Shown in pieces: positions 11,497 through 21,379 of a stretch of DNA of 64,000 bases. The position numbers and the translations under genes are program-made. A model generated the notes under the pieces. That model was given only the letters and a program-made list of their open reading frames with translations, ran no database searches and was not told the origin of the DNA. This DNA comes from Blastobasis lacticolella (taxonomy: Eukaryota > Arthropoda > Insecta > Lepidoptera > Blastobasidae), in assembly GCA_905147135.1 (NCBI GenBank), contig LR990061.1, forward strand, positions 6,796,026 through 6,860,025. Direction: 5' to 3'. Each line of letters opens with the position of its first letter. Position 1 is the first letter of the stretch.

Positions 11497-14400
11497 ATGG
11501 CAGATGATGACCGTAAGTAACAATAACATAACCTCTGATATTTTGGACGTTGTTGTCGTTGATGAAAAAATACGTTGTTGTTGTTTATTTCATACATACA
11601 TAATAACCATTGACATCGCCGAGTTGGACGCGAGATCCAATGGTTCACGATACTACGTGAGGATGCCGAAGATCGGGCGAAGTGGAGAAGAAAGAGTAGG
11701 AAAGTTGACCCGGGCCGGGATTGACCGCCCGGATGATGACGGTCAAAGAACCTAACAAATTAACACCCGAATTACGTTTATTTACGAATTTTGTTCTGTT
11801 GTGTTATTATTATGTACTAGGGGATGAACTCTGACTCGACTACCAACAGTGGACTACTAAAGTAATGACTGTGATGACATCTATTTCTACCAAATTTTCA
11901 GTGCCATCGGACAGGAGTATCCTGGTGATCATAGTCGACACAAATCCGAACCAACAGTACATCGTCGATGAGCCCCGCATGCTCACTAGTTGCCTGGATG
12001 CGGTAATAGCATTCGGAAATACACATCTTATGCAAAAAGCAAGAAATCAACTTGCTGTTATTGGATGTCATTTTCACAGAAGGTAAAGTTTCAGAACAAC
12101 TTACATATTTTTGTTACAGATTGCAAATTATCAATGGTACAAACCATCATAATATATAAAGTTATTCTTAAGAAAGACACCGAGCCACAAGACTGCTCAT
12201 CATTTTTGTTTCCCTACTTTCTTACACTGATGATAGTTATTATTGTTCTTACTCGAGCATTTTAGGCAGGTTTACATATTCGAGAAAAGGTTGGTAATAT
12301 CTAGTGTCTCCCGCTTTTTGTTGTTAACAAATCTTTAACTTCAAGATAGGTACTGAAATTTGCACTATAGCATGTAAAATATTACACTTTATTGTTACCA
12401 CTAACATCCTATACTCGTGTAACACCAATTCTGTATTAAAATTTGCAACTGATTATGAACTTGTTTCTATTCCAGTGATTACTTGTACCCGTCCCCTGGC
12501 AAACCGCTGGATGTGAGACAAATAGACGGCCAATATGAACTCTTCACACTGGTTGAGAAAACCATAAAAATGAGGTTGGTTATTTTGTTCATAGTTCATA
12601 CTCTTGTACAGTAACTCGCACATGTGTGAATTATTGTTTACAATTCACACATGTAGAATTTTCTTTTCCAAAGTAACATATCATCATGATAAACATCTAA
12701 GAGAACACCATTACATAATATTTTAAATACGTATGTATTTCGATCTTATTTAAAAAATTAACAATTTTCTAATTTTGTTTTCCAGAGTGGTGAACTTAAT
12801 AAAAAGTCAGCCATTAGAAGAAAAACCAGGAGAGTCATTGTTGGCTGGAGCTTTAGCCATGGCTCTGTGTTACATAGCCAGAGTGAGTATAATTAAATGA
12901 GCACAAATATCTTCAATACTTCAATATATAAAGACAAAACCGACAACAATAATAATGACCATGAGGTCATTACCTGTTGAAAGCATGTCAGGTAAATACA
13001 TTAATAAAAAGGAACTAACATGCCACTAATTACGAAACTTGTATCTAAACTGTAGAGCTAGATGGCGCTGTGTAAACCTGTCCAAGTTTTTTTTATAACG
13101 TAATGGTACTGAGAGCAATGGTGAGGGAAAACATTGTGGTGCCTGCACTGAATGTGTAACCATGACCCAATCTGGTGAGGTTCCTATGGTAACAGGGTCA
13201 CGGTGGTCAGATGGCAGTCGCACCACGGTAATTATCTGATCTGCCAAATCCTGGATCATGGTTAAGGCGGACCTCATGCGCGAAATCACAACCGGGACAT
13301 TAACGCCAAGATGATAACAGAGGCATTGTTTTTTTTTCAGATGCGCCGCGAAGGGCCTGCGGGCGAGCGGTCGTGCTGCCGCGTGCTAGTCGTGACCGGG
13401 GGCGCGGACACCGCAGCGCAGTACATCAATTATATGAACGTATTCTTCACCGCACAGGTCAGATTACCGTCACGCTACACTACAATTGGCTAATTACATA
13501 ACTCTGTTACCTACAATTCTCTAATTTCAATTATTGAAATTAGTACTTTTGCGGGTACGCATGGTCCATATTGTTTCAGTTTTCAACTGAACCCATGAAA
13601 TAGAAAATACGGAATCGTAAAAGTTAAAATTTCATCATTGAAATCAGAGAATAGTTGAAAACAGCGTTATGTTATTAGCCTACAGGCCTATAGGTCTTTA
13701 ATTTAATAGACAAAAATGATATTCGATTTTGCAATGCTTACCTTTGGGTCAGTAAATTCTCATGTATGTAGGCTTTGCTGCATCGTTACCTCGAATTCTC
13801 ATGCTGGGATGGGATGAAGCATGCAAACGTGATGACTAATCTGCCAATTTTATTAAACTTGCAGAAGCAACAAGTCCTAATAGACGTCTGCTCGTTGGAC
13901 AAACACCTCAGCATGCTGCAGCAAGGCTGTGACATAACGGGAGGGCAGTATCTCAGGATACCCTCTTTCGATGGGTTACTGCAATATCTGTTGGTGAGTA
14001 TATCTTGTGATTATGATGATGGTCATTTTTATTCTTTTCCTTATGTTATATGGCAGACACCTGTTGGAAAGCGGTCACCGCCGCCTATGAACATCAGCAA
14101 CACCAGTTTTCCGCCTCTAAAGAGACCTCTAATATACCTCTTGAACGATCCCATGTCCTAGTCCAAAGGCAACACTGAGGCTCAATCAGGCTTTTTGTTT
14201 ATTGCCTATGGAGGCATACTGACAGACGGTCACCCTGATGGAAAGTGGCCACCGTCATCCAAGTTATCTGCAACCTAAGGGGAGCGGATGCGGTGCCGAA
14301 CTTTGAGCTACGTGCCCTTTGAAGAACCCCAATATACAAAACCGCAATGAAATCAATTCATCCGATGCCACAGCAGAGACAACAATACACAGAGCCACAC

Positions 14401-16555
14401 CATCTGTCTGTATAACACTCCTCTTCCTTCCCAGTGGGTGTTCCTCCCAGAGGGCTCGGAGCGCAAGCGTCTTGTATTACCCGGGCGGGGGCCCGTGGAC
14501 TACCGAGCGGCGTGCTTCTGCCACCGGGACCTGCTAACCATAGGCTTCGTTTGCTCCGTTTGTTTGAGTGGTAAGTCAGAAAGAAGGAAAGAACATCTTT
14601 TGACACAAACAACCGCCGTGGTACCGAATATCTCCGAGAGTACGCCGCTATTTGATGCATCATCATCATATCAGCCAAAAGACGCCCACTGCTGGTCATA
14701 GGCCTGCCCCAAAGATCTCCACAAAGGCCGGTCCTGTGCTTTCCGCATCCAGCTGGTACTTGCGATCTTTACCAGGTCGTCGGTCCACCTTGTGGGAGGC
14801 CTACCCACGCTACGTCTTTCAGTACGTAGCCGCCACTCGAGAACTTTACTGCCCCATCGGCCATCTGTTCGGCCATTTTGATGTAATTGAGTTTAAACCA
14901 ATCGCAGCAAGACAGCTCTGACTCTGGCTTGCTGCAATTGGTCGTTACTCAATTATATCAAGATGGCGGCGTGCTATCGGAGATCGGCGGTATGGCTGCA
15001 GTAGTCAGTGAAATTACAGGCTTGAGCCACTTCATCTTTATCCTCACAGTGACAACGCACCTGCGGTTCTGTATTTTTGTTACTTGCAACCTAAGTGGAG
15101 GAATTGTAGATGGGGCGACAGTTACCATCAGGTGGGCTGTGTGCTCGTTTCTCTCTGATTTCAATAATTGAAATTGTTACTTTTGCTATTACGTATGATC
15201 GATTTAATAGAGTCAGTTTATTGCACTGAAACTTTGTTCGCAGCTGAACCCATGAAATTTATGATACGTTATCACAAAAGTAACAACTTCAGTCATTGAA
15301 ATCAGAAAATCGTTAGCAACAGACTTACGTAATTAGCCGCTGTTTTAAATGTGTGTAAGTGTTGCCACTATGCCTGCATCTACCGCGCGTATTATAATGT
15401 TATGGAAAATGTTAACATGAATATACAATATACAATGCTGCGAATTTTCCACAATACCTATTCTTATAAAGATAAAGATATTTATTTCCAGCAAGTGTTG
15501 GTACATTAATTGATGTAACAAAATTATAATCTCGTTCCAAGAATACTTTAATCTTTTCGGATATGAAAATATTGAGTATCTACACAAACATGATATCCAT
15601 CTAGTGTTATTTACTCAGGATATGGTTTAAAGTTCATATAATATTATAATGTCTGTGGTCTGTTTCAGTTTTCTGCAAGTTCAGTCCCATCTGCACAACA
15701 TGCCAGTGAGTATTAAACCTCTTACTAAGATCAAAGACACTAGACGCGAAATGTCTCCAGCCTGCGTAGCACGACATAGAACTTTTTATCTCGCTTGCTT
15801 CAAAGCATTAAGATAGCTAGAGCTATCTCGCTCTCGCGCGTGACAAAGTCCTTCATACTACGGGTGTTTGTCGCAATAGGTTTCTGAATCAAATTTATCT
15901 CATTATCGATATAAATAATCTTGGCGTCAATATCCCGGTTGTGCTCACGCGCGCGAATGACCGGGATCCGATTTGACCATGATCCAGGATTTGCAAATCA
16001 GGAAATACAGTGGAGCGAATGCTGTCTGACCTCCGTGACCCTGTTAACAGAGGTATCTAACCAGATTGGATCATGGTTACACTAACAGTCGCCTGAGTGC
16101 AGGTTTCCTCACCATGTTTTCCTTCACCATCGCTTTGCAAATACTAATCATCATAATCATCGTCCTAGCGGTTATCCCGGCCTCTGCCAGGGTCCGCTTT
16201 CCTACCCATTCTTCTCCACTTCGCCCGGTCTTCGATATCCTTGCGTCGTAAGTCGTTGGCTCTCGCATCCGACTCGCTTTGCAAATGCTTATAATCATCT
16301 TGGCGTTAATGTCCCGGTTGTGCTCTTCTTGAGCACAAGGGCCCGGGGTCCGCATTGACCATGATCCAGGATTTGGCGATCAGGTAATTACAGTGGAGCG
16401 ACTACCGTCTGACCTCCGTGACCCTGCTACCAGGGGAATATGACCAGAGTGGATCAAATACTCGAACTAATATTTTCGTTAATTTTCGCAGTACGGTGTT
16501 CAAAATGGGCGGCCCCTTGCCCATTAAGCCAAAGAAGAAGAAGGTGAAGACATGA
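11497..16555 (+). CDS. Tfb4: General transcription factor IIH subunit 3 (p34/Tfb4), nine exons
   Basis: Exons: 11497-11512, 11902-12082, 12476-12574, 12786-12882, 13341-13457, 13865-13993, 14435-14570, 15669-15705, 16492-16555. All introns are GT-AG, the phases agree, and the product is 291 aa (human GTF2H3 is about 308). An N-terminal vWA-like domain starts at [10 protein letters not shown] (residues 12-21). [26 protein letters not shown] and ACDITGG-like [10 protein letters not shown] blocks follow. A C-terminal zinc-binding region has cysteines 240, 242, 253, 256, 261, 267 and 270, and the lysine-rich tail KPKKKKVKT is typical. In known biology p34 pairs with p44 in the TFIIH core, acting in RNA polymerase II initiation and nucleotide excision repair in the nucleus. 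The first exon gives only MADDD plus one base, and the start is chosen by frame and Kozak-like context. Introns carry RTE, SINE and MITE insertions. A possible poly(A) signal is AATAAA near 17188. Confidence 0.95.
11615..11748 (+). mobile_element. RTE LINE 3' end fragment in Tfb4 intron 1
   Basis: The block encodes a decayed [25 protein letters not shown] string (quoted in part), the C-terminus of the RTE ORF as at 59166-60366 and 19275-19642. It is followed by 'ggaaagttgacccgggcc' and a 'ggatgatgacgg' tail. It explains the 95-aa ORF at 11468-11755. Confidence 0.7.
12617..12656. repeat. Short perfect hairpin in Tfb4 intron 3
   Basis: Thirteen-base arms 'acatgtgtgaatt' and 'aattcacacatgt' are separated by about nine bases. 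No homologous copy was noticed elsewhere in the window. Confidence 0.5.
13058..13316 (+). repeat. tRNA-derived SINE, head missing, Tfb4 intron 4
   Basis: From about 13098 the sequence follows the SINE body on the plus strand to the terminal 'gggacattaacgccaagatg' plus a 'ataac' tail. The first 35 bases ('gctagatggcgctgtgtaaa') are not SINE but recur at 58898-58932. It ends only 25 bp upstream of the exon 5 acceptor. Confidence 0.75.
13520..13662. mobile_element. Fold-back MITE, Tfb4 intron 5
   Basis: The ends are inverted: 'tttcaattattgaaatt' and 'atttcatcattgaaat'. The interior shares 'agctgaacccatgaaat'-type sequence with 15158-15312, so both are one family. No coding capacity. Confidence 0.6.
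14046..14186 (-). mobile_element. CR1-like LINE C-terminal fragment, Tfb4 intron 6
   Basis: In reverse it carries the end of ORF2 with the GVADVH-type block decayed ('cgccgcctatgaacatcagc') and the YDM-FKRYIR region ('tataccTcttgaacgatccc' degenerate). It starts about 50 bp after the exon 6 donor. The 128-aa plus ORF at 13775-14161 is an artefact running through exon 6 into this repeat. Confidence 0.65.
14205..14335 (-). repeat. Dispersed repeat shared with 60898-61060
   Basis: Shared order: 'catactg(a/c)c(a/g)gac', 'atggaaagt', 'atctg(c/t)aacc', 'ggggag', then a 'tttga' region. Probably a LINE C-terminal/3' end of another family. No intact frame. Confidence 0.45.
14652..14830 (-). mobile_element. 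Repeat family H 3' end, Tfb4 intron 7
   Basis: Contains 'tcatcatcatatcagcc', 'cgcccactgctggtcatagg' and 'ggcctacccacgctacgtc', matching 22581-22750 closely. The tail is on the plus-strand left side, so the element points to the minus strand. Confidence 0.7.
14880..14961. mobile_element. Small fold-back MITE, Tfb4 intron 7
   Basis: Arms 'aattgagtttaaaccaatcg' and 'attggtcgttactcaatt' (imperfect), with inner perfect arms 'gcagcaag' and 'cttgctgc', surround about 15 bases. Total length is about 82 bp. Confidence 0.6.
14998..15165 (+). repeat. Dispersed repeat family I, Tfb4 intron 7
   Basis: Good copy with 'tcctcacagtgacaacgcac' and 'ctgcggttctgtatttttgt'. It is immediately preceded at 14960-14995 by the GGCGGTRCCGCTG-type block, supporting the idea that the two belong to one element. 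Confidence 0.65.
15158..15312. mobile_element. Fold-back MITE, Tfb4 intron 7 (family of 13520)
   Basis: Ends 'tctgatttcaataattgaaa' and 'cagtcattgaaatcaga' are inverted, and 'ttgttacttttg' pairs with 'caaaagtaacaa'. Shares its interior with 13520-13662. Confidence 0.7.
15918..16132 (-). repeat. tRNA-derived SINE 3' portion, Tfb4 intron 8
   Basis: Runs in reverse from 'tcttggcgtcaatatcccgg' to 'gttttccttcaccatcg', lacking the tRNA head, which would lie to the right. It is separated by an RTE insertion from a second SINE copy at 16286. Confidence 0.8.
16146..16270 (-). mobile_element. RTE LINE 3' end with 15-bp target duplication
   Basis: A 5'-truncated RTE tail in reverse ('gcctctgccagggtccgctt', 'ctccacttcgcccggtctt'), with the ATG-repeat tail on the left. 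It is flanked by 'cgctttgcaaatact' at 16131-16145 and 'cgctttgcaaatgct' at 16271-16285, a target-site duplication with one mismatch. Confidence 0.8.
16286..16457 (-). repeat. tRNA-derived SINE 3' portion next to Tfb4 exon 9
   Basis: Starts at 'tcatcttggcgttaatgtcc' and runs to 'ccagagtggatca' in reverse orientation. Its right edge is 34 bp from the first base of Tfb4 exon 9, so the branch-point region of intron 8 lies at or in the SINE. Confidence 0.8.
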
Positions 16556-17323
16556 CAGGGGTTTCCCAGTTTCGACGGACCCAGCACATCGCGCGGTGAC
16601 ACCGGCTCGTGAGCTCGGGGCCGTCGGTTCGATCCCTAGTCATGTTTAGAATCAGTGATTAGAAAGGACTTGTATGATATGATATTTACTATGATGATCA
16701 TTATGTTTTCTCTGCCTGAAGTGGGGCGCGTTTTTCTTTACTTGTCCAATTTGTGTACAATTCTTTTTTTATAACGTTTTCGTCTTTGAAAGCAAACCCC
16801 TGGTATTGCAAAGGTCCATAGATAGCTTGTCTCCGTAGTGGTATAAAAATACCACGGGTATGTTAGTACAACCTATCAAAAGTTTTGACTTTTGGTAACA
16901 TTTGTTTCATTCTGTATCATTCCAGTCAAAATGGCTGGCTAGATGTTTTTCGTACATTTAAAAATCGAAGGTAGTGTTTGTATTAAAACATTACAAATGT
17001 TTCTCTCCAATATTGTAGTAAGAAAAATGTGGTATATATATTGTTGCAGAGTTTAACAATTTACAATACTTTGTTGTTTGTTTATCAAATAACCGATAAA
17101 ACCGATAATATGTTGCGCATATTATATTGAAGGCAGTAAAAGTGACCGGACCAGCTCCATTTCAATGGTGCGATTAAAATGTTCCTGTAAATAAATAATT
17201 TATTGTCCTAAGATTACTAAATATAGTATAAAACTTTTTATGAAATTGCTTTTTTATTACCATTTCTCGTATGTTTTTTGTTATGCCTGATAACATTATG
17301 TTTTAAACTAAAGCGATTACACA
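16556..17323 (+). other. Tfb4 3' UTR and downstream region
   Basis: Follows the Tfb4 stop codon. Around 16560-16645 there is a GC-rich block ending in 'cggttcgatccctagtcatg', which looks like a tRNA B box and may be a fragment of another tRNA-derived SINE. An ATTAAA lies near 16981 and an AATAAA near 17188 as possible poly(A) signals. Confidence 0.4.
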
Positions 17324-17485
17324 TTTTAAGACTATGTTCCGGGTTTCCTACCGCGTACCTTTGTTTACGAGTACCATGATGCATGATGTTCGTGACCATG
17401 ATGCATGCAACTGCGACGAAATATTGGGCAACTCGTCAACAAAGGTCCGCGGTAGGTAACGGTCAGACGTTAAGTTAAGGGTTTA
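17324..17485. mobile_element. Fold-back MITE (family of 42840-42957)
   Basis: The left arm 'ttccgggtttcctaccgcgt' and 'acctttgtttacgagta' pair with 'actcgtcaacaaagg' and 'ccgcggtagg' on the right. The interior has 'gaccatgatgcatgcaactg'. The copy at 42840 is tighter and lacks this interior. Confidence 0.75.
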
Positions 17486-18057
17486 AAATGCCTGGGTATG
17501 GTGTTGGTAAGCTGGTTATGAACAGGTTTATAGGCCGTTTAGAAATGCCAGTAACGGAAATATTAAGAGCAATAAATAGGCTACGGTCTGGTGTGATACG
17601 GTCCCCCAACATAGGTACATTTCATGTAAGATTAATGTATGCAGGCAGTCTATTCACTGTAAATACTTTTTGAGAGTTTTGTTTGTCTGATTTTAAATTT
17701 TTTGCATATAACTAGGACTTTATTTACATTAGACATAGACATGATTTATTTTGACATCACAAAAATCCATAAGCGTTTACATAATATGAAAATTTTAGAA
17801 CACTTCAATACTAAACAAAAATAAAATGCCATGCCATGCCATGCGATGCCAAAAAAAAGACCCCAGCTCAGCATTAGCTACAATAAATGCTGCGGTGTAA
17901 CCCTACCGAAACGTCGGGAAAACAAATCGAAAAGGTACGTCGCGTCCAGGTCCCGTCTAATGTAATAATATGTGTAAAGAACGCGAGTTTAGTTTGAAAC
18001 AAATGTTTACAAGTTAAAGATGAAATTACATATAAACAATAAACACCTTACTCTTAT

Positions 18058-18490
18058 TTACCTAAATAGGTAAAATATCTGCCACAAGTCCTCTGAATTT
18101 GGGAATGTGCCCAGAAGGTTGGCCGCGTTGCGCCGCTGGATGGCGAGGCGTATGCGCTGTCCCAAATAGAGGCAAGCCTTCTGGTCCTTACTAATGTCGA
18201 CCAGGCGCTTGGCTAGTTCCCTATATAGGGAATGTGCGCCTGGTCCCCACGGCCCAAGAGTTTTCACGCCAAATGGCGCAAATATGTAGTCGCCACCGAG
18301 ACATGCATATTTGCACCGTTTGCACCGGTGGCTGAAAGATAGGACGACGCGAGGGTATCGATGCACGTAGCATCCCAAACTAACGGCCGTCCCAGTTAAC
18401 ATGGCGTGAGTGTCATGCCGTCGGGTCTTTTACCGTCATCGCGGGCTAAGCCGTTGGGTTCCAGCACCGCGGGAGCACCAGCGGAGGCAA
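18058..18490 (-). mobile_element. Retroelement polymerase C-terminal fragment
   Basis: On the minus strand two frames together encode a conserved C-terminal region: [18 protein letters not shown] upstream (18480-18403 side), then, after a frameshift, DYIFAPFGVKTLGPWGPGA and IRLAIQRRNAANLLGT (within 18402-18058). The GVETLGPWGP...QRIxxAIQRGN pattern is familiar from the C-termini of invertebrate LINE polyproteins. The clade is not assigned. It is broken and not functional. Confidence 0.65.
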
Positions 18491-18519
18491 AGGCCCGACG
18501 GATGACATCATTAAGGTAT

Positions 18520-18673
18520 TATTAAGGTATTACATGATCTGGATGCCTTTAAGGCTAGAGTGAATAGGCTGTTCCAAGACGGGCATGCTTCATCTTCGGC
18601 CGCATCGTCACTTACCAACAGGTGAGATGGCGGTCAAATGCCCGACTTGTTTGATATAAAAAAAAAAAAAATT
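18520..18673 (+). mobile_element. LINE family F C-terminus and A-tail
   Basis: Encodes LDAFKARVNRLFQDGHASSS (part) and then a stop, a typical ORF2 end. It continues with 'caggtgagatggcggtcaaa' and finishes in 'gatataaaaaaaaaaaaa'. It lies directly beside, and opposite to, the retroelement piece at 18058-18490. Confidence 0.7.
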
Positions 18674-18889
18674 GTTTTCCTTCGAACTTTTCAGTTTTGT
18701 TTTTGTAGATGCAAAGGGAAAGAGAAACGCGTTGAAAACAGAAATAATAAATTTTATTCAGAATTAGGTTGTCTCTGTTACTTCAAAAGTGTTCAAGAAG
18801 TGATTGTCTTTCGCAGTACGATGCGTCGAAATTTGAAGGATTCGCATTTTAAATACTTTGCAGTGAGCATCGACGCTTAGGGGTTTCGA

Positions 18890-18965
18890 CGCAGCAATGT
18901 TTTGCTGCAACAGCAAAAACAGTAATCTGCGACACTTGTTACCAGTGTCGCAGATTACTGTTTTT
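18890..18965. repeat. Perfect inverted repeat, 22-bp arms
   Basis: Arms at 18915-18936 and 18944-18965 are exact reverse complements ('aaaaacagtaatctgcgaca' plus two bases), separated by seven bases. A smaller hairpin ('gcagcaa' / 'ttgctgc') lies just upstream at 18891-18908. No coding role. Confidence 0.7.
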
Positions 18966-19274
18966 CCTGTTTAGTGATGACGCTGTAAAATGCATAGACG
19001 CTTAGTTGAATCGAACCAGCGATTTTTCGCAGTAATGTGCGTCGCGGTCTTGTAAAGTCGAACATTACATACAACCTTGTAAAATGACATCGCAGTTTTG
19101 TTAAATCGCATTGGCGATAACAGATGATTATTCGTCGCGGAAACGAAGTGCAATCCCCTGCAGCTGATAATTTGTACAGGAGGCAGCACATCAACTTGCC
19201 CTACATCAGTAAAAGGTGAGATAGCATAGCACTGTTTGCCCCTTTTATACTGGTATTAGGTAGGTGGATATTGG

Positions 19275-19642
19275 TAGTCGAAATGAAAATGCCGCGTTGG
19301 ATGTGCTGAGATACTCGGCTCGATCGAGTTAGTACGTAACAAGTATATCCGTGGCAGCCTTGGCGTGAGGGATATCGCAGATAAGATCGAGGAGGCTCGT
19401 CTGCGCTGGTTTGGTCACGTGTTGCGTAAGCCTCAGGGATACGTGGGATATAAGTGCCTGAACGTATCAGGAAAAGGCCACGTGGGCAACCCAAGTAGCG
19501 ATGGATTGACATCGCTGAGTCGGATGCGAGAGCCAACGGCTTACGACGAGAGGATGCCGGAGACCGGGCGAAGTGGAGAAGAATGAGTAGGAAAGCGGAC
19601 CCTGGCAGAGTCCGAGATAAGTGCTAGGACGATGATGATGAT
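19275..19642 (+). mobile_element. RTE LINE C-terminus and 3' tail
   Basis: Encodes VRDIADKIEEARLRWFGHVL (part) then RKPQGYVGYKCLN and, after small indels, GRSGEE, the C-terminus of RTE ORF2 shared with 59166-60366. Ends in 'gacgatgatgatgattggg'. Upstream residues EMKMPRWMC match the other copy's EIKMLRWMC. Frame-damaged. Confidence 0.85.
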
Positions 19643-19726
19643 TGGGTAGGTTGATTTGCTGCCTTGTTATGTGCTGTTTGGCAAGAAAGTCGCGAAAATA
19701 AACTATTATTCTTGCAGCTATAAATT

Positions 19727-19772
19727 ATTTATTTATTTAAAACTTTATTGCACAGTAACACAGGCTTTATCT
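19727..19772 (-). mobile_element. Jockey-like LINE 3' terminus
   Basis: The run 'tttatttatttaaaac' followed by 'tttattgcacag' is the reverse of the 3' end seen at 53927-53960 (TGTGCAATAAA then (TAAA)n). Only the tail remains. Confidence 0.55.
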
Positions 19773-19857
19773 TCCAGTCAACCAGTAGACAATGCAGAAA
19801 GTAAGTTACTGTCAAGTGGCGCACTCGAATTGTATGCCAGACTGTACCAATTTTTTT

Positions 19858-20118
19858 TTATCTAATACGGCAGACAGGCATGCTGGCCACCTGATGGAAA
19901 GTGGTCACCGCCGCCTATGGACATCAGCAACACCAGGGGTGCTACCAATGCGTTGCCCACCTCTAAGGAGATCTCTAATATACTTCTTGAAGAAGCCCAT
20001 GTCATAGTCCAAAGGAAACACTGGGAGATCATTCCACATCCGAATCGTATGAGCGAGAAACTTTCTTTCGAATCTTCGCGTGGACACCACTAGGGGGTCC
20101 ACGTAATGGGAATGAGTA
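19858..20118 (-). mobile_element. CR1-like LINE C-terminal fragment
   Basis: On the minus strand: STRRFERKFLAHTIRMWNDL (part), PVFPLDYDMGFFKKYIRDLL (part) and [15 protein letters not shown], then a stop. This is the canonical ORF2 C-terminus of the family (compare 48089-48292 and 26895-27130). A T-run at the left, 'ttttttttatctaatacggc', is the reverse of the A-tail. Confidence 0.85.
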
Positions 20119-20469
20119 CACAGCCAGCAGTAATTGTTTTTAAAGTATACATATTATGACAAAGGACTTGGCTAGCTACAAAATTGTAATTAGATTAAAT
20201 TGATAAGGAAGCAATCGATCAGTCCATTCTTTTTAAAAATAAATTATCATTCTTATCATTTGTACCGGTGCCCCATAAATCGTATTTTTGCAACATCCGG
20301 CTCTGTTTCTCATAATACAGCGTCTTGGGATAGTGGATGGATGACATGGGGGAGTGGACGAAGTCTAGTCTCACAAGTGAAGTCGTGCAACTACTTCACA
20401 CACTCTCCTAAATGCAACTTGTAGAAGACCGACAGACGCACAACCCTACGACGATGCTCGAGGCTCTGC

Positions 20470-21379
20470 AGCTTAGCTTCTATCAATTGCGGGTCACAAA
20501 TTATCTTCTTTGCACGTTTTTTTGGCGTCGTATATGTGGCGGCATGTGGGTCAACATTAAAATCTATCGTTTACGGTGGCTTTAGGTATTAACTACCTTC
20601 TGCCTCAGCGTGGTGCGATTAATTAAATGTATAGTAAGTAATTTTTAATATCGTGTACTGCATGAAAACATGAAAGTATTTAAAACTACAAGGGAGATAG
20701 TAAGCATCTCGCTACTCTCGGGACAGGCATGCGGATCTAAGGTATCGATATGGTTTAAACCAGGAACAGGCAGGCAATGCATTAGTCGATTTCATAGGTA
20801 GCGCTTTGGTGTTGCCTTGCTTGTTGAAGGGTAGAATGTTCCGGAAGGAACTTTACCTGCTTAATTTTGCAACAAAGGCCCTTGTCTCGTCGCTACTACA
20901 TGTAAATGGCCGGCGCCGATAAGAAACAGCACTGTAATTATCGACAATAAACTCGGATGCAGATTCGATAACATAGATAAATGAACTGTTTCAAAGAAAT
21001 GGAAAAACTGCCGCGCTATTAAGTATAATCTCTTTTTATTGAGATAAAAGTAAAGCGTTTTATGTGACAAATGCAATATTATAATGTATTGTAAAAAGAT
21101 AATTGATATTGCAATAACAAAAAATAGGTAAGTAGGACAAAAAGCAGACAAAATGAAAATCATGTTTACATTCAGTCTTATATTTCAAAAAAACAATCTG
21201 TAAAATCGCTCTTAAATTATCGCTAGTTACTTAATTTAAAAAATCTCCTTGGAACAATTAAAAACTACATAAGTATTTATTTATTTAACAACTCGTGGAA
21301 GTATCTTCTGTAAAAATTATTTCGTATTTTCGTTATACCATAGAATATTGATTGGATATACATCCCTACGAAGTGCGTG
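20470..21379. other. Intergenic, nothing recognised
   Basis: No gene or recurrent repeat is seen. The ORF at 20861-21163 (-) is low in complexity and without family resemblance. Confidence 0.3.

Noticed and set aside
13775..14161. 128-aa plus frame as an independent gene
   Set aside because: It contains Tfb4 exon 6 read through its donor into intron 6 and a LINE fragment; only 13865-13993 is coding.
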